Shown in pieces: positions 1 to 7,682 of a stretch of 36,052 nucleotides of DNA. Location: positions 61,389 to 97,440 of the forward strand of contig NZ_AOJL01000027.1 in assembly GCF_000337035.1 (NCBI RefSeq), given 5' to 3'. Each line of letters begins with the position of its first letter. Positions within the stretch are counted from its first letter, which is position 1. This DNA comes from Halorubrum coriense DSM 10284 (GTDB taxonomy: Archaea; Halobacteriota; Halobacteria; Halobacteriales; Haloferacaceae). Both the position numbers and the translations under genes were made by a program. The notes under the pieces were generated by a model. It worked only from the letters and a program-made list of their open reading frames with translations. It searched no databases and was not told where the DNA came from.

Positions 1-192
1 ATCCGGCTCGGGTCCACACGACGCCCTCGCGCGCTGGCGGAATTAAACCCTCGCTTGGCGGTCAGACGCGGCGCCGTCGCGGCGGTCGAGCCCGACCCGA
101 AGCGAGGGTCGCCTCCCGCCGACGGTCGCGCGCCCGCCGCGCCCGACCCCAGTAGCTATTCGTGGCCGGAGCGACGAGGGGGACCCAGAGCG

Positions 193-423
193 ATGAGCGA
201 CGACGGGATCCTCGGGTCGCTGTCCGCCGTGGGCCTGCTGAGCCTCTGTTGTATCGGCTTCGGCGGGCTGGCGGGCGGGGCGGCGCTGGTCGGCGGCTCG
301 GCCTCGGTGAGCGCGTTCGCGACGGGCGCGACGAGCGCCCGCGGCGCGCTGATCTCCGGGGCCGTCACGTTCGGGACGGTCCTCGTCGCCGCCGCGGTGC
401 TCCGCCGGCGGCTGAACCGGTGA
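193..423 (+). CDS. Small two-helix membrane protein, MerF-like
   Basis: A 76-residue protein with two hydrophobic helices, about residues 9-33 and 50-70, ending in a basic RRRLNR tail. The first helix carries a vicinal cysteine pair (LCC, residues 18-20). Size, the Cys pair inside helix 1, the Gly-rich turn and the basic end after helix 2 resemble bacterial MerF/MerT-type mercury or metal transporters, but overall similarity is low and the second, C-terminal Cys pair of MerF is absent. The ATG at 193 is preferred over an upstream TTG at 55 because a GAGGGGG Shine-Dalgarno-like tract lies about 10 nt before it. The propeller lipoprotein gene follows after 116 bp on the same strand. Bases 1-192 hold no other gene; an AT-rich AATTAAA near 41-47 could be its box A. 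Metal transport is inference. Confidence 0.65.
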   Translation: MSDDGILGSLSAVGLLSLCCIGFGGLAGGAALVGGSASVSAFATGATSARGALISGAVTFGTVLVAAAVLRRRLNR

Positions 424-507
424 GAGGGCGTGAGAGGGCGGGCGAGCCGTCGACGGCGACTCCCCGGCGACGCCGGCGCGCTCGCACCGGAATCGGGACG
501 CCCGGCG

Positions 508-517
508 GGGCTTTACC
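508..517 (+). promoter_or_regulatory. Predicted box A for the propeller lipoprotein gene
   Basis: GGCTTTACCC is centred about 27 nt before the ATG at 540, the spacing expected when transcription starts at the start codon (leaderless mRNA). This supports the long N-terminus chosen for that gene. Confidence 0.4.
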
Positions 518-539
518 CGGCGAGCCCGGTGGTAGCATC

Positions 540-1943
540 ATGACCGACGACCGCCGTCGCGGACGACGCGCGAGGACTCGCCGAGAGGGGGCGGCCCCGG
601 ACGCGGAGCGAGACGACGCCCGGTCCGCCGAGGCCGACCCGCGACCGTCGAAGGGGGCCGCGCTCGCGAACGGCGACCGGACGAACCCGTTCGCCGGCGG
701 CGTCGACCGCCGCCGGCTGCTCCGCGCCTCGGGCGGGGTCGGTGCCGCGGCGGCGCTCGCCGGCTGTTCGGGCGGGGGAGGCGGCGGTGGGCGCGAGGCG
801 GCCGAAGCGCTCCCCACGGTGTTCGCGTTCAACAACGGCGACCGGACGGTGAGCGTCGTCGACCCCGAGCGCGACGAGGCGGTCGCGACCGCGTTCCTCG
901 ACACCACGGCGTCGTTCCCGGCCAACCAGTACTCGACCGGGGCGGACGGCGCGTACGACGTGCTGTGGCTCAACGTCGCCGGCGGCGTCCGCGCGTTCGA
1001 CCAGGGGACCCTGACGGAGCTCGCGTTCGTCGAGACGGGCTACGGGCCGAACTACCCGAACGTGACCCCCGACGGCGACCACCTGCTGATCGCGTCCGGC
1101 GGCACGACGGGGCTCGACCCGGACCCGGACGACCCCCCGGACCACGCGATCTTCCGCGTCGACGCCGACCGCGAGAGCGATACTTTCGGCGAGGTGACCG
1201 GCGAGATGCGGACCGGCTACGTCGGCCCCTGCGACGCGACGCTCGGGCCGGACGGCGACTACTGCTTCGTCGCCGACGTCGCCGACGAGTCGATCCGCGT
1301 GGTGCGCGTCGACCCATTCGAGACGGTCGCGCGCGTCGACGCGGGCGAGCCGGTTACCGACGGGAAGGTCCTCCCGTTCATGTGTACCGCGACGTTCGAC
1401 GGGGAATACCTCCTCGTCGAGAACGGGGAGGGAACCCTCGGGAACGACCCCGAGGTCCCCCGCGAGGGCTCCGAGAGCGTCTGGGACGTTTCCGACCCCG
1501 AGGCTCCCGAAGAGGTGGCGAAGGTCACCCGCGACGACGGGGTGCCGGGCGCGCCGATCACGAGCGAGGTCGACCCGGACAGCGAGGCGGCGTACCTCCT
1601 CATCCCGGGCGAGGGCGTCGGCGTGATCGACTTGGAGACGTTCGAGTACGAGACGACTATCGACGTCGGCGGGAGCGCCATCTCCGCCGCGTGGGGGCCG
1701 CGCCGCGAGAAGCTGTACGTGCCGGTCCAAGACGCGAACCACGTCGCCGTGGTGGAGCACGCCTCGCGGTCGGTGGTCGCGACGATCGAGGCCGGCGAAG
1801 CGCCGACGGGGGCGGCCGCGGGAACCGTCAGGCCGGCGCGGAGCGCCGTCAACGACGTGCGGGCCACGCTCGCCTCGCTCGGGCTGCCGCTCGGCGACAT
1901 GGAGGCGACGTTCTGTATGGACGACCACTGCTACTGCGGCTGA
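540..1943 (+). CDS. Tat lipoprotein, YncE-like beta-propeller with Cys/His tail
   Basis: A 467-residue exported protein. A twin-arginine signal (DRRRLLRASGG, about residues 56-66) leads to a lipobox LAGC with the lipidated cysteine at about residue 76, then a poly-Gly linker. The body has repeated blade-like segments, such as VSVVDPERDEAVAT, VIDLETFEYETTIDVGG and VAVVEHASRSVVATIEAG, typical of YncE/YVTN-type propellers that sit on the outer face of the membrane. The protein ends in FCMDDHCYCG, a dense Cys/His cluster that could bind a soft metal; no family function is implied by this motif alone. About 55 charged residues precede the Tat motif, which is unusually long. The neighbour upstream is a MerF-like membrane protein, suggesting joint metal handling (inference). 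Confidence 0.75.
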   Translation: MTDDRRRGRRARTRREGAAPDAERDDARSAEADPRPSKGAALANGDRTNPFAGGVDRRRLLRASGGVGAAAALAGCSGGGGGGGREAAEALPTVFAFNNGDRTVSVVDPERDEAVATAFLDTTASFPANQYSTGADGAYDVLWLNVAGGVRAFDQGTLTELAFVETGYGPNYPNVTPDGDHLLIASGGTTGLDPDPDDPPDHAIFRVDADRESDTFGEVTGEMRTGYVGPCDATLGPDGDYCFVADVADESIRVVRVDPFETVARVDAGEPVTDGKVLPFMCTATFDGEYLLVENGEGTLGNDPEVPREGSESVWDVSDPEAPEEVAKVTRDDGVPGAPITSEVDPDSEAAYLLIPGEGVGVIDLETFEYETTIDVGGSAISAAWGPRREKLYVPVQDANHVAVVEHASRSVVATIEAGEAPTGAAAGTVRPARSAVNDVRATLASLGLPLGDMEATFCMDDHCYCG

Positions 1944-2016
1944 CGGTCGGCGGGTCCGCGGCGTTCGGCCGAGACGGGGCGCTGCCGGGGAACGAGCAGC
2001 GAAACGGGAAGAGAAA

Positions 2017-2091
2017 TGCTCCGGCTGGGATTTGAACCCAGGTCATCACCGTGAGAGGGTGATATGATTGGCCGGACTACACCACCAGAGC
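2017..2091 (-). tRNA. tRNA-Glu (anticodon CUC)
   Basis: Read on the minus strand this 75-nt segment folds as a cloverleaf. The 7-bp acceptor stem GCTCTGG/CCGGAGC is followed by discriminator A. The anticodon stem TCACC/GGTGA encloses the loop CTCTCAC with anticodon CTC, which reads GAG. The T arm contains GGTTCAAATCC. There is no intron and no encoded CCA. An AT-rich box (TTTTACTAT, minus strand, about 2127-2136) lies roughly 40 nt upstream and may be its promoter. The remaining bases between 2092 and 2198 hold nothing else that I recognise. Confidence 0.95.
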
Positions 2092-2198
2092 ACGTCCGTT
2101 CGTCGCAATCTACGGTAGGAAAGACGATAGTAAAACAGTTCCGTTTCGCCGCCGCCGTGCCCCGGTTTGTCGTGGCGATCCGACCCGCGGCGGGCGGT

Positions 2199-3272
2199 TC
2201 AGACCTCGACGGCGAACGGGTTCGCCGCCCCCTCGCGGTCGCCCGCCGCCGCGGCGATCGCCGCGAGCAGGTCGGCGACGCCGTCGAGGTCCGCGGTGTC
2301 GATCACCTCGACGGGCGTGTGTATGTACCGGTTCGGGATCGAGACGTTGAGCGCGGGGGTCCCCCCGCGGGTCGTGTAGAACGCGTCGGCGTCGGTGCCG
2401 GTGCGCGTGCCGGCCGCCTGGAGCTGAACGTCGACGTCGGCGTCCGCAGCGGCGTCGCGCGCGAGGTCGACGAGGACCGGGTGGTTCGCGCTCCCGCGAC
2501 CGATCACCGGGCCGGCACCGAGCTCGACCGGCCCGCGCCGCTCGCGGTCCACGTCCGGGTTGTCGGTGGCGTGCGTGACGTCGACCGCGACGAAGGCGTC
2601 GACGTCGTCGAGGTCGACGCCGACCATCCGCGCCCCCTGGAGCCCGACCTCTTCCTGAACGGTGGAGACCGCGTACACGGTGGCGTCGACGTCGGCCGCG
2701 GCGGCGCGGCGGAGCCCCTCCGCGGCCGCCCACGCGCCGGCGCGGTTGTCGACCCCGCGGGCGGCGATCCGGTCGCCGACGAGGTCGCGGAGCCCGGTCG
2801 AGAACGTGACGGGGTCGCCGACCTCGACGTGGTCGCGGGCCTCGTCGGCGTCCGCGGCGCCGATGTCGACGAACTGCCCGGCGACGTCCTCGTACTCCTC
2901 GTCGCCGTCCCGCAGGTGGATCGCGGTCTGTCCGATGACGCCCTGAACCGGCTCCTCGGCGTGGACCGTGACGTGCTGGCCCTTCGAGACGGTGCGGTCG
3001 GCGCCCCCGATCCGCCCGATCCGGAGGAAGCCGTCGTCGAGCACGTCCCGGACGATGAACCCGATCTCGTCGGCGTGGCCGGTGACGGCGACCGTCGGCG
3101 CGTCGGGGTCGCCCTCGTGGACCGCGACGGCGTTGCCGTACGCGTCGGTGTCGACCCGGTCGGCGAACTCGCCGACGTAGTCGGTCCACACCCGCTGGGC
3201 GGCGGTCTCGAAGCCCGAGGGGCTCGGCGTCGCGAGCAGGTCGTCGAGGAACGCGCGGCGCGTCTCGTCCAT
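2199..3272 (-). CDS. M42 family metallo-aminopeptidase (TET-like)
   Basis: A 357-residue cytosolic protein of the M42 family (FrvX/deblocking aminopeptidase/endoglucanase-annotated group), whose archaeal members form large tetrahedral complexes that trim peptides from the N-terminus. The expected dinuclear metal site is visible: TGHADEIG with His66 and Asp68, GVDNRAG with Asp175 as bridging ligand, QEEVG with Glu207 as catalytic base and Glu208 as ligand, and DVTH with Asp231. The distal His falls in NRYIHTP near the C-terminus. Length is normal for the family. The ATG at 3272 follows 103 bp of divergent promoter space shared with the zincin-like gene. Its natural peptide preference cannot be read from sequence. 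Confidence 0.92.
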   Translation of the reverse strand: MDETRRAFLDDLLATPSPSGFETAAQRVWTDYVGEFADRVDTDAYGNAVAVHEGDPDAPTVAVTGHADEIGFIVRDVLDDGFLRIGRIGGADRTVSKGQHVTVHAEEPVQGVIGQTAIHLRDGDEEYEDVAGQFVDIGAADADEARDHVEVGDPVTFSTGLRDLVGDRIAARGVDNRAGAWAAAEGLRRAAAADVDATVYAVSTVQEEVGLQGARMVGVDLDDVDAFVAVDVTHATDNPDVDRERRGPVELGAGPVIGRGSANHPVLVDLARDAAADADVDVQLQAAGTRTGTDADAFYTTRGGTPALNVSIPNRYIHTPVEVIDTADLDGVADLLAAIAAAAGDREGAANPFAVEV

Positions 3273-3375
3273 GGGCGAGGCTGTGCGGCGTCGGGCAAGA
3301 AGACACCGGAGTCGGCCGCGCCGGCGACGCACCGGCCGACACAAGCGCTTTGAGGCGGCCGCTCGTCCGATCGGT

Positions 3376-4389
3376 ATGGACATCCTCCGAAGCGTCCGGG
3401 CCGTCGCCGAGGCCGAGGGACCGGGCGTCGTCGACTGGGACCGGGCCGCGGCGGCCGCGAAGGGCGCCACGGACCCCGGGTCGGTCGCGCTCTCCGACGC
3501 GGAGCGCGCGGGGTACGCCGCCGACGTCCGCGACGCGCGCTCGCGGCTCGCCGCGGTCGCCGGGATCGAGTTCGACGTGCCCGACACCGTCGAGGTACAG
3601 AACCGCCACCACTGGATCGACGCGAGCGTCGGCACGTTCCGGCGCGTGATGGACCCGATCGAGGCGGCCGCGGCGGACCTCGACGAGCCGGACGGGACGT
3701 TCGACGCGACGCCCGCGCGGCGCGGTCCCGCGTTCGCGCGGGACCTCAGCCGGGTCGCCAACACGGGGTCGATGGCGTTCGCGCTGGGGTTCCTCTCGCG
3801 GAACGTCCTCGGCCAGTACGACCCCCTCCTCCTCGCCGACGAGCCGGCCGCCGACCACGGCCTCTACTTCGTCCACCCGAACATCGTCGCGGTCGCGCGG
3901 ACGCTCGACGTGGACTACCCCCGCTTCCGGCGGTGGATCGCGTTCCACGAGGTGACCCACGCCGCCGAGTTCGGCGCGGCCCCGTGGCTCCCGGAGTACC
4001 TCGAATCGCGCGTCGAGCGCGGGGTCGAGGGGATGACCGACCGCGGGCTCGACCCCGACGCCTTCGCGGAGCTCCAGGCCGCGATGACGGCGGTCGAGGG
4101 GTACGCCGAGGTCCTGATGGACCGCGCGTTCGACGGCGAGTACGCCGACCTCCGGCGCAAACTCGACGATCGGCGCGGCGGGGGCGGCCCGGTGCGGCGG
4201 CTCGCGCAGCGGCTCCTCGGACTGGGCCTCAAGCGGCGACAGTACGAGCGCGGGGCCGCCTTCTTCCGGCGCGTCGCGGACGAGCGCGGGATCGAGGCCG
4301 CGGGCGCGGTCTGGGAGCGCGCCGAGAACCTGCCGACCGGCGAGGAGCTGGACGACCCGGACGCGTGGATCGCCCGCGTCGACCCCTGA
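3376..4389 (+). CDS. Zincin-like metallopeptidase-type protein (DUF2342 family)
   Basis: A 337-residue protein carrying a zinc-metallopeptidase motif HEVTHAAEF at residues 191-199 (His191, Glu192, His195), followed about 40-60 residues later by EGYAEVLMD, which could supply the third ligand. The overall pattern matches the zincin-like type 2/DUF2342 family, found in actinobacteria and haloarchaea and sometimes labelled coenzyme F420 biosynthesis-associated; its substrate is not known. There is no signal peptide and no membrane span, so it is probably cytosolic. A weak box GCTTTGAG sits about 24 nt before the ATG at 3376. The gene diverges from the M42 peptidase, but a shared role is not shown. 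Confidence 0.82.
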   Translation: MDILRSVRAVAEAEGPGVVDWDRAAAAAKGATDPGSVALSDAERAGYAADVRDARSRLAAVAGIEFDVPDTVEVQNRHHWIDASVGTFRRVMDPIEAAAADLDEPDGTFDATPARRGPAFARDLSRVANTGSMAFALGFLSRNVLGQYDPLLLADEPAADHGLYFVHPNIVAVARTLDVDYPRFRRWIAFHEVTHAAEFGAAPWLPEYLESRVERGVEGMTDRGLDPDAFAELQAAMTAVEGYAEVLMDRAFDGEYADLRRKLDDRRGGGGPVRRLAQRLLGLGLKRRQYERGAAFFRRVADERGIEAAGAVWERAENLPTGEELDDPDAWIARVDP

Positions 4390-4404
4390 GCGCGGTTCGC
4401 CGAC

Positions 4405-4824
4405 TCACTCCAGTTCGTACTCGCGCGCTCGGTTCGCGCCGGAGCCGTCCGAGACCTCGGCGGGCGTTCGGTCGAACCGCTCGTCGAGGTCCTCGGTCGC
4501 CAGCAGCCGGTCGAGCCGCCGCTCGAACTCCGCCTCGTCGATCTCGCCGCTCGCGTACCGATCGCGCAGCGCCGCGATCGGCCGGTCCGCCGCGGCGGAG
4601 TCCGGCGGTTCCCCGGTCTCTCCGTCGTCGGACGCGACGAGCGGGAACGCCTCGCCGAGGACCAACACCAGCGGGATCAGGATGAAGAAGCCGGTGATGA
4701 ACAGCGCCGGTCCGAGCGGCGCTACGGGGCTCGGGAGGAGGACGGCGGACAGCGAGGTGAGCCCGAACGACAGGATCGCGATGAGCCCGACGAGCCGCTT
4801 CTTCTCGAAGGTAGGGAGGGCCAT
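4405..4824 (-). CDS. SHOCT-domain membrane protein
   Basis: A 139-residue protein with two membrane helices, about residues 10-32 and 36-60, a short acidic linker, then a SHOCT-type helical segment (IAALRDRYASGEIDEAEFE followed by RRLDRLL, about residues 84-110). SHOCT domains are short helical modules found at protein ends and thought to mediate oligomerisation; no enzymatic role is known. The gene converges on the zincin-like gene with a 15-bp gap. On the minus strand ACGTTTTTG (about 4847-4856) lies some 27 nt upstream of the ATG at 4824. A GTCGTC-GA-GACGAC inverted repeat lies between box and start (about 4838-4851). Confidence 0.8.
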   Translation of the reverse strand: MALPTFEKKRLVGLIAILSFGLTSLSAVLLPSPVAPLGPALFITGFFILIPLVLVLGEAFPLVASDDGETGEPPDSAAADRPIAALRDRYASGEIDEAEFERRLDRLLATEDLDERFDRTPAEVSDGSGANRAREYELE

Positions 4825-4922
4825 GCGCGGATGCTGTCGTCGAGACGACAAAAACGTACTGCCGCGGCCGGTCCCCGTCCGCGACCGACGGCTATTCCTC
4901 GCGGGCGCGCCCACGTCCGTCC

Positions 4923-5588
4923 GTGCTCAGGTACGTGACGACGAACCCGGGGAAGGTCCGCGAGGCGGAGCGGTACCTCCCGGACGGCTCGGTGGAGCGA
5001 CTCGACTTCGACTACACGGAGGTCCAGGCCGACGGTCTCGGGCCGATCGCGGCTCAGGGGGCCCGCGAGGCGTACCGCCACGCGGACGGGCCGGTCCTCG
5101 TCGACGACGCGGGACTGTTCGTCGAGGGGCTCGACGGGTTCCCGGGCCCGTACTCCTCGTACGTCGAGGAGACGCTCGGGATCGAGCGCGTGTACGAGGT
5201 CGCAAGCGAGCTCGACGACCGCCGCGCCGCCTTCCGGTGTACGCTCGGCTACTGCGACGGCGAGGGGTTCGCCGCGAGCCCCGACCCCGTCGACCGGGGC
5301 GACCGCGACGCGGCCGCGGCGGCGGGCCCGGACGCGGAGGCGGGCGGCGAGAGCGGCGGCGAGGATGACGCGGTCGGAGCCGACGCGGACCCGCTCCCGG
5401 TCAAGCTGTTCGAGGGGTACGTCCCGGGGCGGATCGTCGCGCCGCGGGGCGACGGCGGGTTCGGCTACGACCCGATCTTCGAACACGACGGCGAGACGTT
5501 CGCGGAGATGGACACCGACCGGAAGAACGCGGTGTCACACCGCGGGCGGGCCTTAGAGAAGTTCGCGGAGTGGTACGCGGACCGCTGA
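4923..5588 (+). CDS. rdgB: XTP/dITP pyrophosphatase (HAM1/RdgB)
   Basis: A 221-residue house-cleaning enzyme that hydrolyses XTP, ITP and dITP to monophosphates, keeping deaminated purines out of DNA and RNA. The family N-terminal motif is seen as TTNPGK (residues 6-11), the catalytic Asp region as VLVDDAGLFVEGLDGFPGPYS, the metal/base-recognition region as GGFGYDPIF and the C-terminal signature as NAVSHRGRAL. It starts with GTG at 4923, directly at the conserved beta-strand. An Ala/Gly/Asp-rich insertion of about 40 residues (about residues 118-160) separates GYCDGEGF from VKLFEGYVPG and explains the greater length than the usual 180-200 residues. A possible box A (GGCTATTCC) lies about 28 nt upstream. 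It converges on the aminotransferase gene with a 30-bp gap. Confidence 0.93.
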   Translation: MLRYVTTNPGKVREAERYLPDGSVERLDFDYTEVQADGLGPIAAQGAREAYRHADGPVLVDDAGLFVEGLDGFPGPYSSYVEETLGIERVYEVASELDDRRAAFRCTLGYCDGEGFAASPDPVDRGDRDAAAAAGPDAEAGGESGGEDDAVGADADPLPVKLFEGYVPGRIVAPRGDGGFGYDPIFEHDGETFAEMDTDRKNAVSHRGRALEKFAEWYADR

Positions 5589-5593
5589 GGGCG

Positions 5594-5609
5594 GCCGGCC
5601 CGAGCCGGC
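5594..5609. terminator. Hairpin in the convergent rdgB/aminotransferase gap
   Basis: GCCGGC-CCGA-GCCGGC forms a perfect 6-bp stem with a 4-nt loop inside the 30-bp space between two stop codons facing each other. A bidirectional termination or mRNA 3'-end role is plausible, but there is no T-run, and chance is possible at this GC content. Confidence 0.35.
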
Positions 5610-5618
5610 GGGGACCGC

Positions 5619-6959
5619 TCAGGCCGCGTCCGCGATCGCGTCGGTGAGGAGGTCGCAGCCGAGGTCGATCTCGCGTTCGGTGACGTCGAGCGGCGGGAGG
5701 ATCCGGACGACCTCGTTGCCGCACGCGAGCGTCAGCAGGCCCCGGTCGAACGCGTGTTTCACGACCGCGTCGCGGCGCTCCGTCGTGTCGAACTCGACGG
5801 CGAGCAACAGCCCCTTGCCGCGAACGTCGTCGACGCCGTCGGGCGCGGCGTCGCGTATCGTCTCCTTGAACTGCCGCCCGCGAGCGACCGCGTTGTCCAT
5901 GAGGGCCGCCTCCTCGATGGCGTCGAGCGTGATCGCTCCCTGCGCGGAGGCGATCAGGTCGCCGGCCCCCCACGTCGACGAGAGCCGGCCGGTCTCCTCC
6001 GGGAACACGTCGCTCCGGGAGACGGTCGCCCCCACGCGGAGGCCCTTCGCGCTCGTGATCACGTCGGGGTCGTACGCGTAGTGGTCCGAGCCCCACATCT
6101 CGCCGGTGCGGCCGACGCCGGACTGGATCTCGTCGGCGATCAGCGTGATGTCGTGCTCGTCGGCGAGCGCCGCGATCTCGTCGGTGAACGCCTCGGAGGG
6201 GAACCGGTAGCCGCCCTCGCCCTGGATCGGTTCCATGATCAGGTAGGCCACGTCGTCCGGGTGGACGTTCCCCCGCTTCGGGTCGAGCTTCCGGCGGAGC
6301 CGGGAGACGCCGTCGGCGAAGAAGCCGCACGAGCACGTCTCGGGCGAGCAGGTCCGGTCGTCGCAGTACGGGACGTCCATCACGCCGCTGACCTCGGGGA
6401 ACTCCCGGCGGTAGACGGACTTCGAGCGGTTGAGCGAGAGCGCGCCGAGCGTCCGCCCGTGGAACGCCCCGTCGAAGGTGATCGCGTACTTGGCGCCGTC
6501 CGAGGCGTCGTAGGCGATCTTGATGGCGTTCTCGACCGCCTCCGCGCCGGAGTTCGAGAGGAAGACGGTGTCCATGTCGTAGTGGCTCGTCAGGTCCGTC
6601 AGCCGGTCCATGAGCCCGGACGACCCCGGGATTCCGTCGTCGGGGGAGGGGCCGCCGGCGGCGTAGAAGTCCTGTCCCGCGATCTTCAGCGGGTCGACGA
6701 GGTCGAACTCCGCGAGCCGGTCCATGATGAGCGGGTTGTTGTACCCGAGCGGCGCGGCGGCGACGTGGCTGGTGAAGTCCATGAGGACGTTGCCGTCGAC
6801 GTCGGTACAGAACGGGCCCTCGGCGGGGGCGGTGCGGTCCCAGACGAACTCGTAGACGTAGGTGCTCGGTGCGGCCGACTCGTGGTGGTACTCGACCCAC
6901 TCGCGAGCGCGCTCGCCGGGGAGGTCCGAGACGGCGGGCGTGGCGGTGTCGCGATCCAT
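5619..6959 (-). CDS. Class III PLP-dependent aminotransferase
   Basis: A 446-residue fold-type I PLP enzyme of the acetylornithine/4-aminobutyrate/diaminobutyrate aminotransferase group, transferring an omega- or alpha-amino group to 2-oxoglutarate or pyruvate. The phosphate-binding turn SNSGAEAVENAIK (about 135-147), FHGRT (166-170), the pyridine-N Asp in ADEIQSG (Asp276) and the Schiff-base Lys in TSAKGLRVG (Lys305) are all present. An unusual Cys cluster lies at residues 199-211 (Cys199, 204, 209, 211). Related archaeal proteins include amino acid racemases of the same fold, so transaminase versus racemase is not settled. A predicted box A at 6981-6989 places transcription start at the ATG (6959), and a strong inverted repeat lies just upstream of it. 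Confidence 0.88.
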   Translation of the reverse strand: MDRDTATPAVSDLPGERAREWVEYHHESAAPSTYVYEFVWDRTAPAEGPFCTDVDGNVLMDFTSHVAAAPLGYNNPLIMDRLAEFDLVDPLKIAGQDFYAAGGPSPDDGIPGSSGLMDRLTDLTSHYDMDTVFLSNSGAEAVENAIKIAYDASDGAKYAITFDGAFHGRTLGALSLNRSKSVYRREFPEVSGVMDVPYCDDRTCSPETCSCGFFADGVSRLRRKLDPKRGNVHPDDVAYLIMEPIQGEGGYRFPSEAFTDEIAALADEHDITLIADEIQSGVGRTGEMWGSDHYAYDPDVITSAKGLRVGATVSRSDVFPEETGRLSSTWGAGDLIASAQGAITLDAIEEAALMDNAVARGRQFKETIRDAAPDGVDDVRGKGLLLAVEFDTTERRDAVVKHAFDRGLLTLACGNEVVRILPPLDVTEREIDLGCDLLTDAIADAA

Positions 6960-6980
6960 GAGCCGGGGTGGCACGCGGAC

Positions 6981-7026
6981 GAAATAAATCCGGGGCGGAC
7001 GCGCGAACGTTGGAGAAATCTCCAAC
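6981..7026 (-). promoter_or_regulatory. Aminotransferase promoter with 18-bp inverted repeat
   Basis: On the minus strand ATTTATTTC (6981-6989) is a good box A, centred about 27 nt before the ATG at 6959. About 20 bp further upstream lies GTTGGAGA-AA-TCTCCAAC (7009-7026), two perfect 8-bp arms around a 2-nt centre. Its place next to the factor B recognition region suits an activator or a ligand-responsive regulator of the Lrp/AsnC kind; the identity of the regulator is inference. Confidence 0.55.
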
Positions 7027-7121
7027 TATCGGCCGCCCGTCGGCGTCCGCTACGGCGACCGGACTCGGCGGCGGGGCGGCGCGGAGGGCGATCCCGGGTC
7101 GGATGCGCCGTCGATCGTACT

Positions 7122-7158
7122 GTGTTACAAAACACCAAGATACGTCAGATTTTTATAG
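7122..7158 (+). promoter_or_regulatory. Predicted hsp20 promoter
   Basis: TTTTTATAG (about 7150-7158) is a strong archaeal box A centred 25-27 nt before the ATG at 7179, implying a leaderless transcript. Upstream, GTGTT-ACAA-AACAC (7122-7135) is a short inverted repeat that could be a heat-shock regulator site, though 5-bp arms are weak evidence. Confidence 0.5.
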
Positions 7159-7178
7159 AATCGCGAACCTATTACCAG

Positions 7179-7568
7179 ATGAGTTCGAGGTGGTCAGCAA
7201 TGCCCATGCTCGAGCCAGCCAACGCGTGGACGCAGGGACTCGACTTCCCGAGCAGACTGTTCGAATCCGGTAGTACCGACTACGAACTGTACGAGGAGGA
7301 CGGTGAGTTCGTCCTCTCGGTCGAGCTTCCGGGGTTCGACCCGTCGGAGATCACCGCCTCGTGGAACGACGGCGTGCTCAACGTCGCCGGCGAACACGAG
7401 GACGAGAGCCGCGGGACGCGGCGGACGTACCACCGACGGTTCCGCTTCCCGAAGGCGATCGACGAGGACGGCATCGAGGCCACGTACCGGAACGGCATCC
7501 TGAGCGTCCGGCTTCCGGTGACGGTCGAGAACGCCGTCAGCGGCACGGAGATAGAGATCGAGAGCTGA
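7179..7568 (+). CDS. hsp20: Hsp20/alpha-crystallin small heat-shock protein
   Basis: A 129-residue cytosolic ATP-independent chaperone that holds unfolding proteins in large oligomers. The alpha-crystallin domain spans about residues 27-115, with the typical opening strand DYELYEEDGEFVLSVELPGF, the central WNDGVLNVAGEHE and the closing motif YRNGILSVRLPV (the A-x-x-x-N-G-V-L signature variant). The N-terminal arm is short and the C-terminal tail is VSGTEIEIES, without a clear I-x-I beyond IEI. The ATG at 7179 is preferred to those at 7200 and 7206 because it sits where transcription from the box A at 7150-7158 should begin. It is divergent from the aminotransferase gene across a 219-bp regulatory gap. 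Confidence 0.92.
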   Translation: MSSRWSAMPMLEPANAWTQGLDFPSRLFESGSTDYELYEEDGEFVLSVELPGFDPSEITASWNDGVLNVAGEHEDESRGTRRTYHRRFRFPKAIDEDGIEATYRNGILSVRLPVTVENAVSGTEIEIES

Positions 7569-7585
7569 CGCCGACGCGCTCGGTC

Positions 7586-7602
7586 TGAGACCCCCGCGGT
7601 CT
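7586..7602 (+). terminator. Stem-loop after hsp20
   Basis: GAGACC-CCCGC-GGTCTC forms a 6-bp stem with a 5-nt loop 17 bp past the hsp20 stop codon. No T-run follows, so the terminator role is weakly supported. Confidence 0.3.
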
Positions 7603-7682
7603 CCGGACCGCCGTCACGAACGACCGGTCGCCGACCGCGGCGACCCCGCACGCCTTTTAGCTCCCGCCGCCACGGGAGAGGC

